Source: Nereocystis luetkeana (lineage: Eukaryota > Sar > Phaeophyceae > Laminariales > Laminariaceae). Taken from it: DNA of 64,000 nt. Below the pieces are notes generated by a model that was not told the origin of the DNA, made no database searches, and worked only from the letters and a program-made list of their open reading frames with translations. Below, piece by piece: positions 11,616-23,264 of this stretch; positions within the stretch are counted from its first letter, which is position 1; each line of letters opens with the position of its first letter. Position numbers and translations under genes: made by a program. The stretch covers positions 18,153,189 to 18,217,188 of the forward strand of contig JARUPZ010000002.1 in the NCBI GenBank assembly GCA_031213475.1. The letters are read 5' to 3'.

Positions 11616-12390
11616 TAGCTTAAATCCTCTTGGTGCTTCAGAGGGCGGAAGACATCACTTTAACAACATGTTTCATTTTTTTACGGCAACCGTCTCAGCG
11701 TGATCAAGGGACCAGTATCCGACTCTACGTCGCACGGCCCGCTGGGCGCAACAGGACCCTCTACCCTTCCTGCTCGGCGCTCACCCTGCTCAGAGGCGGT
11801 CGGTGACACCATGTCTGTTTGCTTCAGCGGTTGTCCTCGACGCCCGAAAGATCGAAAGAGCGCGATTCACGTCGACGCTCTCTGCCTGATGCTATCGGTA
11901 CTCGTACAGACCACAGATAAGTGTGTTATTCGCAGTGCTAGTAATAGCACATTTGCTGAACGGAACCCTTTTTATTTTTTACGATATCCATACACGCATG
12001 GCACGCCTTCCAGAGATTGGGCTGTTCGCTATCCAGCGAACGGTGTTCCTGGCTGCGAGTACCAAGCCAGTCCTACTTTCTTTCCTGCTAATGGTGATAT
12101 GAAGTACGGGCGTGGATCCAACCCAACCCTGCCCAACCCCTAGCCTCTCAACTCGGAGCCAAAACGGGCCACTACGTTGACGCCTCTTCTTGCGCCGGGA
12201 TCACCGGGGAAATTTACGGGGCGCGGGCGTGGTACGGGCGCGTGCGTACGCGGGGGGTCAGGCAGCGGTCGGGAGAGCCAGTGCCCCCGCGGGGAATGCT
12301 AACACCGAAGCAGTTTTCAAGATCGATAGACGGCGGCATCAGTCATCACCACTACTTATTACTATTCATACTACCGAGCAGCATCAACTA
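11616..12390. other. Unassigned DNA
   Basis: One open frame (11700-12143, +) has no recognisable motif and unconvincing composition. Nothing else is seen. Confidence 0.35.
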
Positions 12391-12395
12391 ATTAA

Positions 12396-12475
12396 GGATA
12401 GCTCAGAGGGTAGCCCACCTTTCTTTGCATTTAACGGGGTTGAGGACTCGGGTTAGGCTCCCGCTCCGAACGTAT
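12396..12475 (+). repeat. tRNA-like sequence, degenerate
   Basis: Contains TAGCTCAGAGGGTAG, like a D-arm and A box, and further on GGACTCGGGTTAGGCTCCCG, a poor T-arm match. Related tRNA-like heads lie at 12700, 36215 and 36504, so this is more likely a SINE head than a working tRNA. Confidence 0.4.
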
Positions 12476-12699
12476 TTTCTTATAGAGTCGCTTGCGCGTG
12501 CGTCTCCGAGCGGGCATGTTGTCTCCCCGGCTCCCCGGGGTATTCGAGATGGAGCGGGTACGTCTTTTAAGTACGCGGCCCGCACACGGTGTTACCGTTA
12601 CGTCCCAGAGATCCCGCCGCCAAGGGGGGAGAATTCGTGTTTTGTTTTTTTTTCAGAAGAAGGTTGTCCCTGGACTGGGAACAACCGATCGATGTTTTT

Positions 12700-12760
12700 C
12701 CCCCCTGTAGCTCAGTAGGTAATACCTTCGCAACTGTTCGGGTGGGGGGGTAACCTGCCG
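12700..12760 (+). repeat. tRNA-like fragment (A box half)
   Basis: CCCCTGTAGCTCAGTAGGTA followed by ATACCTTCG matches the heads at 36215 and 36504. A T-arm is not found, so it is a truncated SINE head or dead tRNA copy. Confidence 0.45.
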
Positions 12761-13063
12761 CCATGAGATGGTTGATGTACGGGACCCGTGCAGTACAGGT
12801 CCGAACCCAAGAAGCGTGCCGTACCCTATCAGAAAATGCACACCGAACAATACGGCTTCCGATCGGGTTTATGAGCTGCGATAGCTCATACTCACCACGA
12901 GGAATCTACGTATGCATCTACCCGCCTCAGAAGATCTAGATCATGAGGTGGGAATCGACGATCTATCTGTCCAGCGGTACACGAAAAACATGTTTAGACA
13001 AAAAAAACGGAGCCAGGCCTTACGACTGCGGTCATGCATAATATCGAACCCCCCCCCCCCCCG

Positions 13064-13398
13064 CTAGGCACCGAAGAGGCGGTTACATAGTATTCCCATT
13101 ATTGCTGTCTCTGGAATTGCCTACACCGGAAATCAAATTAACTCATTGAAGCTGTCATCCATATTATATGCAAGTCCGCCTCCCAAGCGGTTCTTGAGTA
13201 GGATGCAGCTCACCCTTTTATGCGACTCGCCGGACACCTCACGGCGCCTCGCGCTTGGTGCAAGCAATGTCTGCCTGGTCGGTGAAAACGCGGCATGCTC
13301 CGTCCCGGCATTGTAGGGATGCGAGGGTCTATTTTCATACGACTACGGCCATGCATGAGATCGAGTGCATCTCTCCTATCGAGAACCCCCCCCCCCTG
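13064..13398 (-). repeat. Family C dispersed repeat
   Basis: A well preserved minus-strand copy running from the complement of GACAGCAATGGG-like sequence to the head complement CTCTCCTATCGAGAACC and a poly-C run. A second, head-only remnant with its own poly-C run lies immediately left (about 13016-13063). Confidence 0.8.
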
Positions 13399-13472
13399 CC
13401 CCTCTCTAGGACTAAAAAAAACAAGCGGGGGCGTCCATTTTCTTTTCGTGTATACCCATGATGAGCTACTAA

Positions 13473-13566
13473 CTCCTTTAGAACCGCAGCCCCGTTTTGG
13501 GGGCAAACCACTCAAATTTCAAGCATAGTTTTGTCCCCGAAACGGGACTGACGGCTTGCTCTAAAC
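13473..13566. mobile_element. Family B MITE (right arm decayed)
   Basis: Left arm CTCCTTTAGAACCGCAGCCC and central GGGGGCAAACCACTC are clear. The right arm is interrupted after CGGGACTGACGG. Confidence 0.8.
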
Positions 13567-13569
13567 CGT

Positions 13570-15590
13570 TTTTGGCTACGATGATTACTGCGTTTGCCAT
13601 CCGACATTTATTTACATCCTACATGGTTGGCATGAAAAAGAAGCTTCCTCCTTCATCACTGAGGCACCCGGTACCTGGAACGTATTCTCCGAAAGATGAA
13701 CACCAAAAGATAAAAAAAAAAAAAGGAAAATAAAAAACACACACACACACATCTGGTACTACGACCTCTGGTAAAATTATTTATCGCGTTTATTTGCCAT
13801 CACTGCAAGGAGCACAGCATGCACTAGATAGAGCCTGTGGTATCAGTATAGGGCTCTAGAATGGCACGACGACCTTCGACGTTGACAAGTCATATTCCTT
13901 CCCAGAACTGAGAAAAGTGCTGTAAAGTTTCGGCTCGCGTACTACTAAAGCGGGATATATTTTTTTTGCGCGTCTCTCGTAGCGCCTCTTCGGCGATAGA
14001 GTTTCATCATACTACGATATAGAGACATCCACCATAAAAAAAACTAATGAATTCCTCTCATCAGGTCGTTGACACGAGGAGCTCGACACGCAGCACGTCA
14101 CCCTAAAAATAATCGACGCTTTTTTTTTTTTTTCACAACAGTTGTCGGGGCGGTACACAGCACCCCTCCCACGCACACAGCCGCGTACACAATGTACATG
14201 TAATCTACAAAATCGAAAACACAGGCAACTGGGATTTGTTTTTGCAAATATATATGCCGGGTGTTATACATGGTTCAAAATGGGATTGCAAAGGCGGTTT
14301 GGGTATATCCTTCACTACGCCATATCTTGAGAATGTTTTTTCCCCCCGCGCCTCATGGCAAGGTCGAGCGGCGCATCACCCCCCGCGCACAAGAGTTGTC
14401 ACATTATACAGTGCGCCAGTTTCGGAGGGAGCGCCGTCAGTCACACATTGAACAGATCAGATATATCAGATGTATCAGATAAATCAGATCCCCACTCCGA
14501 TGACATGTACCAGGTATATGTTCGGTGTTATTACCCTCGATGGGATGCATTCGAGCGCTATTCTCAGCTTGCTTGTCTTTTTTTTTGTGAAGTCGCAGTT
14601 GGAGTTGGTACGAGGGTGGAGAGAGAGCAGTCGGCACCGGCACAGACGGCACCCCAGCAGGTGGAGTTTGGCTCAGACTGAACGTCTGCTTTTCCCCCCT
14701 CACTCCAGGACATACACCACATATATGTATAATAGAGCAGCTATATCCCTCATCTGTGTGGTCTACGTAGCTCATGATATTGCCGGGTGGGAGGCGTATA
14801 ACCTGCATGAGACGACCCTTTACTGTTAGAGGACATGTTTCTTCCTAGGTTGGATCTGTTACTACACAGATCAAGCGCAACACCTCAGTACGGCAGTTTA
14901 GGATCTATATGATCTGTAGATGACCTACCAGTATCTGTAGATTATCTACAGCAGCTGGTCGATGTGTGACAGTAATGTTGCGTACAAAAGTACCCCCAGT
15001 ACCGCTGTAGTAACAGCATACAGCACCCCTGTAGAGGAATAGCTCGACACGCTACATCACACGATTGGGCACAAAAGCACTCGTTCTCCTACCGCACTGA
15101 AGTGACAGAACGCTCTCTGCAGAGGCACACGACTCGATATTGCGACACCATGGTTGAAGAAGTGGAGGCGTTTTTGTCCAATTAGGTGATACCAGTCTCT
15201 ATTTGCCGAGGCGTTGAGGTATAAAATATCGAAGCGCCTTGTAGAGCATATCGAAAAAAATAGGGGGAGGGGGGGGGGGCGTAATATTATCGCTGTCGTT
15301 TTCGTATCATGTACCCCCCCCCCCCCCGAGTTTTAGGTGATACCAGGCTCTTATTATTTATTTATTTTTCGGAATCAGGGACAACAAATGGGAACGCGAC
15401 GAGTTTCTGCGGTCGACGGAAGTTCCGTCTAGAAAAGTTCGTCAATGTTCGCGGCAAACTCTAATCGCAACGAAAACCTCGCCATAAAATATAAATCATT
15501 ACTGGTTTATCTCCTTCCTGAGCAGCAGTACTTACGCTGAAAGCTCCATCCTTCATGCAGCAGTTGCTTTGTAAGTAGCTCCCGCGACCC
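13570..15590. other. Unassigned DNA with homopolymer runs
   Basis: About 2 kb with no supportable gene. It holds A, T, C and G runs (13711, 14120, 15265, 15315), a (CA)n tract near 13738, TATCAGATG-type repeats at 14456-14490, family-L-like AGATC words at 14850-14950 and one TACCAGGTA at 14508. Confidence 0.35.
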
Positions 15591-16025
15591 GTTTGGGTCT
15601 AGACCACCCTGAGCGGCCTACTGCTGGGATACCATCGATCCGCACCCCACCTAATAAACAGAAACAAGAAACAACCTCCAAGCGTCGCCACTACAGTGGC
15701 AACAGCGACACGTCTGTCTACGGAGACGGCATCGATCAACACTCACTCCCCCGAGCAAAAAAAAAGGACACGCAAAGAAGAGCTGAGGGCAACGACACCA
15801 CGTCTATAAAACGAGTACTCGGACAGCATCAACACAAACTCGCCTGAACACGGAACTCACAAATTCAACAAGAAAAAAAAACCGCCAAATGTCAAAAGAG
15901 GTTGCTGGCAACCGCAACACAACGTGGATTGGATTCCGTAACGCCGACGACCAAAACGCCTGCTCAGCAGCATACCGCGCCCGCCCATACGTCGTCCATC
16001 CATATGTAATACACACACACCACTA

Positions 16026-16043
16026 CCCCCCCCCCCCCCCCCC
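16026..16043. repeat. Poly-C run
   Basis: About 18 consecutive C residues, one of many such runs in the window. No family C or family I sequence adjoins it. The flanking 15.6-16.5 kb holds frames on both strands without any recognisable domain. Confidence 0.8.
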
Positions 16044-16539
16044 CGCTCCCCTCTTATATATTTCGGGGCGAACCCGGGTTGGCTGTGTGGCCTGCCTAAC
16101 ACCATGCAATATTGAAAACTTCCTCTTGTGTGTTTGGTGTCGGTGTGTGGCCTTTCTAACCAGCATTCCTTTTTTCACGAGAAGCAAGCTTTTTCTTTTG
16201 CTTCCTCGCCCACGTCTCCACAATACGGCAGGAAAATCTGCAGCCAGCATTGCGCAGCAGCAAGAACAACCAGAAGGAGAGCGAGACAGGTCTCGTGCGA
16301 TCGGTCTGCGGTCCGGTCCTCGGACCGTTTCCCAGAACAGTCGAGCAAAAAAAAAAAAAAAGTCTCCAGTGACGCGTCGAGACACCACGTACGGTAGCAG
16401 CACGACCACAACTTTTCGCCCGTTTTTTACTCCTACCAGTTTCACCTTCCGTCGCTGATTCCAGGTACTTTATAGCCCTACAAGAAAGTGGTTTCAGTCC
16501 TTATCGGGTAATTCAATTTTCGCCCTCGATCGAATAAAA

Positions 16540-17060
16540 ACTGTGTCAACACAGCAACAACGAAAACACCCGACATCTACTCGTATAAAGAATGAACATT
16601 GGTTGCTCCATGCTGTGAGCCGACGCGGGAGGGGCGCGGATTCCCTAACCCAACAAGCCGCACCACATCGCACCTTACGATTCTCAAAAAAAAAAACAAA
16701 GAATACAATTTCGCACCGAACCACGCCGCGCCGTGCGACTCCCACGAAAAAATAACGAGAGAAGGCCTTAGGGCCTATAGAAGCAAGTGTTTTACCACGA
16801 CGCGGTGCGGTTTTTAGACCATCTATGGTTCATGAAGCCGCACCGCACCGTACGATATTAAACCGCACCGCACCGTATAACAATAAAAAACAAAAATCCC
16901 AACAGTTACCGCGTCGCACCGTACGATTCTCAATTTTCGAAAAAACAAAAACAACAACAAAAACAAAAACGCATGGCACCGCACCGTAGAGTTCTGCGAA
17001 TAGAAGAACAAAACGCATTGCCGCGGTTCATAGGTTCTGCAAAAGCTATCATACGAACAA
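16540..17060. repeat. Low-complexity CCGCACCGCACC / CAAAAA-rich region
   Basis: Short words such as CACCGCACCGTA recur at least five times among A-rich CAAAAA tracts. The minus-strand frames here are Phe- and Cys-rich because of composition only. Confidence 0.55.
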
Positions 17061-17424
17061 AAACAAAAGTTGAAAAAAAAGAGAAAACATTGGAAGCACA
17101 CAACAAAACACGACAAAGTGTCTCTTCTCCGATGGGTGTTCTGCTCAAGTTCGCGAGACACCCGTCAAATTGATATCGAATGCGTCCGCCGTACAGCAAT
17201 ATAAATATGACTTATCTCCGTACTACATAGATGGGTCACAAAACCCTTTTCCTCCCGAAAAGCCAACGATTTTTTCCACAACGTGAAACATCTACGAATC
17301 GTCCGTGCGTCCGCCCGCCCTGCAGCGACAATTTCCCGTGCTCTATAGGTGGCTCACGAGACCATGCTCCGGCTATAAGCCATAAAAAATAAATATCTCA
17401 AACGGGAAAGAGAAAGAGAGAACG

Positions 17425-17586
17425 ACACCCTCGTGCGCGGCTCGCCGAAGACTTCACGTCTCGCTTCGCGCTTTGGTGCGGGCGACGTCTCCCTGCCTTG
17501 TCGCCGAAAACAGGACGCGTTCCGTCCCAGCGCTGTAGGAACGCGAGGGTCTACATGGTGATGTACGACTACGGCCATGCATGGCA
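17425..17586 (-). repeat. Family C dispersed repeat, diverged fragment
   Basis: Matches the central and head part of family C on the minus strand: CGCTTCGCGCTTTGGTGC, then TACGACTACGGCCATGCAT. There is no poly-C junction. Confidence 0.65.
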
Positions 17587-17694
17587 TGAAGCGCACCCGC
17601 CGCCCTCTGCCGGCACGGCGCTACTAGTAAAGTGACGAACGCCCCCCGGCGCGCACACTCAAAGGGGCAAAAATAAATCGCACAGCTCTTTACA

Positions 17695-17950
17695 GGCAGC
17701 TGATGATCTATCTGATCTGTCTACAGATATAAATGATCTAGTTTCTCGCCTGGGGTTGTAAGAGGTTGTGCAGGATCTGCCTTCCAGGGCAGATCCAACC
17801 CAGAAAACACGTGCTAGATAAATCATGCTGATATGGACGGGTCCCACCCGGCAATATGAGCCACTAGGTCGTAAGGGGTCGGGGAATAATGAATCTGTCA
17901 TCGAAGATGTAGATCATGAAACGTTGGAATCGATCTTTCAGCCCCCCATG
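17695..17950. repeat. Family L GATC-rich repeat
   Basis: Dense in GATCTATCTGATCTG-like words with an inverted GGCAGATCCAACCCAG segment shared with 4316-4330. Boundaries are not defined. Confidence 0.4.
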
Positions 17951-18077
17951 TGGCCAGGAGCGGAGGGCTAAACTAAAGAGCTCGCGTCGAGGGCGCGGCA
18001 AAGGGGTGATTTTGAGCGTGAGAAAACGAGCGTGCACGACGTACACGTCATACGCTCCAAAACTCTCTTCTGTCTCA

Positions 18078-18212
18078 CGCCGGCAATAACAACCCCTAGT
18101 GTCAAACCGGCAATAGTAACCCATTTGCCACACACCGGCAATAATAATCTCTTTACCACACCGGCAATAACAACACCTGCATCACACCGGCAATAATAAC
18201 CCCTCCACTAGA
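18078..18212 (+). repeat. Tandem repeat, five units of 27-30 bp
   Basis: Five units begin CCGGCAATAAYAACC and end in CACAC-type sequence, at about 18079, 18107, 18135, 18162 and 18187. Confidence 0.85.
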
Positions 18213-18622
18213 AAAGAAAGATGCGTGTGGACTGGACAAACGGGGGGGGGGGAGGGGGGGTGCACAAAATACGCACCCGATCAACTATACTCCTCACGTC
18301 CTCGCTCCTTTCCATCCCGGAGGAGCAAATCACACTGTAGTACTAATAGTCAGAACCAGAGCCAAAAGATGGCGTGTAAACACAGGGGGGATAGCTGTTG
18401 TTTCGGTCCTTTGCGGCCTGTTATCACTACATTATGTAACGGCAAGGACGTTAAGAGGCACAAGGGGGTGGTCCAAACTAAGCGCGCGCCGGCCATACTC
18501 AGTCCTCGCTTCCCCCTACGAGCAATACAACAACGCCCAAAAAAAAAGATAAGGACAAAAATAGGGGGGGGGGGGGGGGTCCGCAAGTCCCGACAAAAGG
18601 CGCACCAATCAACGGGCTTGTC

Positions 18623-19243
18623 TCAGTCATCGCTCCTCCCTAGTGTGACAGCGGTAGCGGAGGGGTTCGCTTCCACCTCGGCCGCTAGCGCAGGGTGCTG
18701 TTCCACCGCGTTCACGTGCTTCAGCCGCTCCTCCTCCCGCCCGGTTGTCTCGACGGTCTTCTTCTGTCCCTCCTGCTCGGTCGTGGTCGTCGTGATAGTA
18801 GTAGTCACCGTAACATCAACCACAGCTTCCTTCGGCGTTTCCCCTACCCCGACCTCCATCTCCTCCGCGGCCTGCCCCGCGTCCTGCGTTTTCTCGCCGT
18901 TACCGCTGGCGTCGTCATCGCTGGTCTTTGCGTCCGCGTAGGTGGGGTCGACTTCTAAGGCGGCCTCGATGCAGACGCCGGATATCAGGGTCATGACCCA
19001 GCGCCACGCGGCCTTGGTCTCCGCCGTGCACTCCTCGCCCAGCCCCTTCTCCAGGGTGATCAGAAGGGCCTCTACCACGTTGGGGTACATCTCGGCCGTC
19101 ACGCCGTAGGAGATGTGCTTGCGGCCGAGCCGCTGCATGACGGGCTTGAGGGCCTTGAAGTTTCGGAGAGAGCTCACCGCGACACCCAACACCTTCATGA
19201 GCTTCTCGCCCTGCTTCACCATGTCCGTGCTCTTGAACAGAAT
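18623..19243 (-). CDS. Globin, exon 2 (helix CD to C-terminus)
   Basis: Reading 19243 down to 18623, 206 codons plus stop. It starts after an AG at 19245-19244 with ILFKSTDMVKQGEKLMK: Phe at CD1 and Gln at E7 (residue 62 of the joined protein). LGRKHISYGVTAEMYP follows, with His at residue 94 as the proximal F8 haem ligand. The Gln-to-His spacing of 32 is that of flavohaemoglobin-type globin domains. ALLITLEKGLGEECTAETKA and WRWVMTLISGVCIEAA are the G-H region. From about residue 160 a low-complexity acidic tail with a short Thr tract follows. The frame stays open upstream to 19315, but that part matches no globin and runs through an A tract, so I take it as intron. The likely first exon is at 28744-28896, in matching phase. 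The role is oxygen/NO binding or chemistry by family; no reductase domain is attached. Confidence 0.8.
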   Translation of the reverse strand: MLFKSTDMVKQGEKLMKVLGVAVSSLRNFKALKPVMQRLGRKHISYGVTAEMYPNVVEALLITLEKGLGEECTAETKAAWRWVMTLISGVCIEAALEVDPTYADAKTSDDDASGNGEKTQDAGQAAEEMEVGVGETPKEAVVDVTVTTTITTTTTEQEGQKKTVETTGREEERLKHVNAVEQHPALAAEVEANPSATAVTLGRSDD

Positions 19244-19567
19244 CTGGAGGCAACACGGACGGAACGTTTTTTTTTTTTTTTCGGTCGAGGGGAGGACATC
19301 TGCTGCGTTAGACATATTCGTACCTGGTAAGAGTTTTTCACGGGTAAGGGGTCCATGGAAGCCTTCGCATAATATTCCCGGTGCAGCAGTACGTTAGATT
19401 GTTTTTCCCCAACATTTTTGTTTTCGCGGTGCTATGCGTTCACGCAACCGACGGGGGTACGCAGCGCTTTCGGCGTTTTGTTGTTGTTGTGACATTTGTT
19501 TTGGTGACTTTTGTGTGCTGTGTACTAAACAAAAGTTACGATCCCCGGGGATTGTGGGGAAGAATTA

Positions 19568-19680
19568 TTGCGGGGGACCACAGTCAATAGGACCAAATAT
19601 TGTTCGTAAAAATCTTTAAATATATAGGTTTTTATGTATCCCATAGGTCCTACCGGAGTATTAACCACGGTCCCCGGTAA
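19568..19680 (+). mobile_element. Family A MITE with an 8-bp TA-bounded insertion
   Basis: Standard element except that the right arm reads GGTCCTACCGGAGTATTAA where the family has GGTCCTATTAA. One TA has become TACCGGAGTA. The left tip is mutated to TTGCGGGGG. Confidence 0.9.
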
Positions 19681-20097
19681 TAGTCGAAAGTAGAGTTTTA
19701 AAAAAAAACGCAGTCCGGAAGTCACGTTCTATACCAGGCATACACTAGAGAGGACGACATCCTAAGCGTCGGCCACATCAGCAGTGAACATCCTCGTGTT
19801 CACTAGGGTAATGTCGACAGAGTACTGTATACCAGGTATCAAAATAGCAAGCGCGGTAGTGTCAGCAAAAGTGTGAGGGTGGAGGCATACATGGAGGGGG
19901 AGGGGGGGGGGGGGGGGGGGGGGATCCTTGGGGGAGGCATAGGACTACAGCAGTAGCGGTCTTCGTCTCGGGGAGCAGGCTGTGTCCGGAAGAAGCATCT
20001 ACTACAGGTGATTCAAGAAGTTGATTAGCATCTCAGAAACTAACCTCAACCGCAGGCCTATAGCTAATCCTTGGAACTTGGGAGCATACTCGCGTGA

Positions 20098-20188
20098 CCC
20101 CTTTTAGAACCGCAGTCCCGTTTTGGGGGCAAACTACTCGGAATTTGACTGGTTTGTCCCCAAGAACGGGACTGCGGTTCTAAAAGGG
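20098..20188. mobile_element. Family B MITE
   Basis: Arms CCCCTTTTAGAACCGCAGTC and complement are well kept. Flanks read GTGA and GTTG, so no perfect TTAA is left on either side. Confidence 0.88.
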
Positions 20189-20626
20189 TTGAGTGTTAAA
20201 TCATTTTGCCACTATCTGTGCCGTAAATAAACCTTGACCCCTTCGGCACTTCGGAGGGTCACATTGACATTGAAACATGACGATTGAGGCAACGTGATTG
20301 GGGGATGATACCATTCTACAACATTGGGTATCCGAGTGACAATGGTCGATGCAAGGAGTCGTGCGGCGCGGGCGCAACATGATCCTACCCGTACTCTTGC
20401 TTGGCGCTCACGCTACAGAATCTACCGATAGACGGCTGATGCCAACCATTATTCTGGTCGTCGCTAGACGGTTGATGCCACCAGATTTTTTTCACTGTAA
20501 TTGGTTTGGACGATATCTCGGGGTTTCTCGAAGGAGTTAATCTGGCTATGATTTCAAGATGTTTCGTCCAGATAACGGAAGGGCGGTCCTTAAGGACCCC
20601 TCAAGACCCCCTTAAGACCCACTTAA

Positions 20627-20719
20627 CCCTTTTTTAAAAACCGCAGTCCCGTTTTGGGGACAATCCACTCAATTTTCAAGTAGTTTGCCCCCCAAAACAG
20701 GACTGCAGTCCAAAAGGGG
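20627..20719. mobile_element. Family B MITE in decamer satellite
   Basis: A palindrome flanked by TTAA at 20623-20626 and 20720-20723. The outer left arm is altered to CCCTTTTTTAAAAACCGCAG. Confidence 0.9.
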
Positions 20720-20778
20720 TTAAGGCCCTCTTAAGAGCTCCTTAAGAGCTCCTTAAGGCCTCCTTAAGGCCTCCTTAA

Positions 20779-20868
20779 CCCCTTTAGAACCGCGGTGCCG
20801 TTTTTGGGGACAAACCAGTCAAATTCCAAGTAGTTTCTCCCCAAAACGGGACTGCGGTCCTAAAAGGG
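20779..20868. mobile_element. Family B MITE in decamer satellite
   Basis: 90-bp copy flanked on both sides by TTAA (20775-20778 and 20869-20872) and by satellite units. Confidence 0.93.
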
Positions 20869-20923
20869 TTAAGGTCTCCTTAAGGTCTAAAGGGGTCAAC
20901 TCCTTAAGGTCCAAAGGGGTTAA

Positions 20924-21013
20924 CCCCCTTAGCATCGAACTCCCATATGTGGGGACAACGCACTCTAATTATCAGTAGTTTGTCCCCAAAACGGGACTGG
21001 GGTCCTAAGAGGG
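20924..21013. mobile_element. Family B MITE in decamer satellite
   Basis: 90-bp copy with TTAA on both sides (20920-20923 and 21014-21017). The left arm is diverged (CCCCCTTAGCATCGAACTCC). Confidence 0.88.
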
Positions 21014-21376
21014 TTAAGAGGGGTGACCTGTGACCGAGGCCCAACCCCTATTCGTAGAGCTGGGTACTTGGAACAGTTTGTACTGGCGGTAAAATTCCAC
21101 TGGCAGTAGCAATCTACTGATTGACCTTGCCAGTATACTCGCCAGCAGTATTTATCTCACGTGCGCCCAAGTAACACGCCATATCATAATATGAAAACCC
21201 ACCAAATGCGTTTCGGGAGGGGAGAGCAGGGAGGAGAGACAGAAGTTTGCTGCTGCGATCCAGTGTACTCATTGATTTTGACGACAGTATAATCGCTACT
21301 GACTGAGTCAGCCAGCGCCCAGCCCTACCTATTGGAGCTGTGACCCGAAACTTGAACTACTGTAGTACCTTGGGTA

Positions 21377-21397
21377 TTAGGGTTAGGGTTATTAGGG
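21377..21397 (+). repeat. Interstitial telomere-type repeats
   Basis: Two perfect TTAGGG units followed by TTA and a third TTAGGG. Short, but a match to the TTAGGG telomere type. Confidence 0.55.
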
Positions 21398-22317
21398 CCA
21401 CTTGAAAAGGTTTGAAAGTCGAGCTCTTAACACAATTTTTGGAGCGATTTTGTCTCGGGAGTGTATTTCCGCTCACGCTTATGATGTCTGAAGTACATCG
21501 AAACTTGAGAGTTGGATGAATACAATGACAAATTCGGGGGAAAAAAAAACACGAAAATGAAACGATGCCCCTTTTTGAAGCGCAAACAAGAATAAAAACA
21601 AAATCAGAACAAGAACAAGAGCTAGAAAGTTCGAAAAAAAACGCGCTCATTTTTCGAGGCACTTTACTGCTAATGGAATAAGAACAAAAACAAGAAACGA
21701 GAACAATAATATCAAACAAAAACGAGGACAAGAGAAAAACCAAAGGAAAAAAATGACCAAAACGAGAGCAAGGGACACAAAAGACGTACGTAGAACAAGA
21801 TAAAAAATACGAGAATGAAAATGTGCTAATTTTTTTCGCGAGGGTATTAAGCAACAACAAGAGCAATACCAAAAAAGCAAAAAAAAAAAAAAAAGGCCAA
21901 AAAAAAAAGGCCAAAAAAAAATTTCAACAAGATTGAGGCAATACTGTATGTAGCACACGGTATCCCAAAGGTTGAAAGACCGCCGGCTTCGTACGCACCG
22001 AGGGGTTTAATTTTTTCGTGGCGAGACACTCTACTACTGTGGTATTAATAGTATCCACAGCAATGCCGGCCAAGGTATAAGCAAGGCCGTCACTGCAACT
22101 CTGCATTGCTTATTTTCCTTTATTTTCATTCAAACCGACTGATTGTAGCACAACCGTTTCGCCGGTTTTCACTACCCATCGCCGACAAGAGCTGCAGTAG
22201 GGATACGCTCAACCAGTGGCCGGAGGCCCGGGGACGTGGCCGACGAGGGGGGTAATGGAGACGGGAGCGGCAAGCGCGGGATGGGGGTCATCCACCAGGC
22301 CACCCAATCACCCACCC

Positions 22318-22459
22318 CCCGGCGCTTCGCGCTTGGTGCAAGCAATGTCTTTCCTGGTCGGCGAAAACGCGACGTGCTCCGTCCTGGCTTTTTAGGGATG
22401 CGAGGGTCTATGGTCATGCTTGGACTACGGCCATGCATGATATCGAGTACCCCCCCCCC
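22318..22459 (-). repeat. Family C dispersed repeat, head half
   Basis: Minus-strand copy with CGCTTCGCGCTTGGTGCAAG and GACTACGGCCATGCATGATA, ending in a poly-C run. Starts abruptly at the CGCTTCGCG block. Confidence 0.75.
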
Positions 22460-23174
22460 CTCCCTACGCTACCTCCAGCAAAGAAAGGAGGGCCCTCGAC
22501 CCGCCCCAGAAGCAACCCAGCACACGAGACCTGGTGATGGGTGTATATCGTCAACATCACGTCGACCGGATGGCCACGCCGGAAACCCTTCTGGTGAACA
22601 CACACGCGAAAAAAAATAACAACCAAGCCGACAACCAAACAGCCAAACGGGCAGACCGAAAACAATCGAACAGTCAGATTTTCAAGTAATCAAGACAGGC
22701 AGACAACACGAAGAGAAGGAAAACAAGAACGAACAATCAGGCATGCCACATTCATCACGGGACCGCGGGATTTCGGGCTGTACTGCCTCTCGTACTGCCT
22801 CTCTGCTGTGAGGTGCATCCCGATGCCTTAACACACACATCTCACAAAGAACGTGACCCATTTCGTGTGCCCGAAGACGGAAAATAAATAATTTCCTCTA
22901 TTTCCAGTACGAAATAATTAAATTGTTTCGTTCGCTATGGGTGTTTATGGGGAGGCGGAGCTGTCTGTAAGTGAAGTAAATGTAAATGTTCAGTCTGGGG
23001 TTGTTTTTTTGTCTCGCTCTGTACGGGACACGTTCGTGCGGGAACGGGACATTATACTTATTATATTGTGCGGGACGCGTTTGTCCGGGAATTTACACGT
23101 TTCCGTGGCGCGGGAGAGGGATATATACAAGTTGTGCGGGGCGCATTTGTGCGGGCATGGGATTTCACATTTAA

Positions 23175-23264
23175 CCCCTTTAGAACCGCAGTCCCGTTTT
23201 GGGGACAAACTACTTAAAAAATTGAGTGGTTTGTCCCCAAAACGGGACTGCGGTTCTAAAAGGG
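23175..23264. mobile_element. Family B MITE with TTAA flanks
   Basis: One of the cleanest copies: 90 bp, arms CCCCTTTAGAACCGCAGTCC, with TTAA at 23171-23174 and 23265-23268. Confidence 0.95.

Larger units (their letters stand above)
20590..20923. repeat. TTAA-rich decamer satellite interrupted by MITEs
   Basis: Degenerate 10-bp units of the form AGGYCTCCTTA, for example CTCCTTAAGGCCTCCTTAAG, fill the spaces between family B copies at 20627, 20779 and 20924. Each unit contains TTAA, the target of the inserted elements. Confidence 0.8.

Noticed and set aside
18078-18212. CRISPR array
   Set aside because: Units are 27-30 bp with no unique spacers between them; it is a plain tandem repeat in a eukaryotic genome.
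18225-18941. 238-codon plus-strand frame
   Set aside because: Antisense shadow of the globin exon at 18623-19243.
19249-19315. Upstream extension of the globin exon as a genuine N-terminus
   Set aside because: MSNAADVLPSTEKKKK has no globin helix A-B character, and the A tract suggests chance openness; the exon at 28744-28896 supplies the missing helices.
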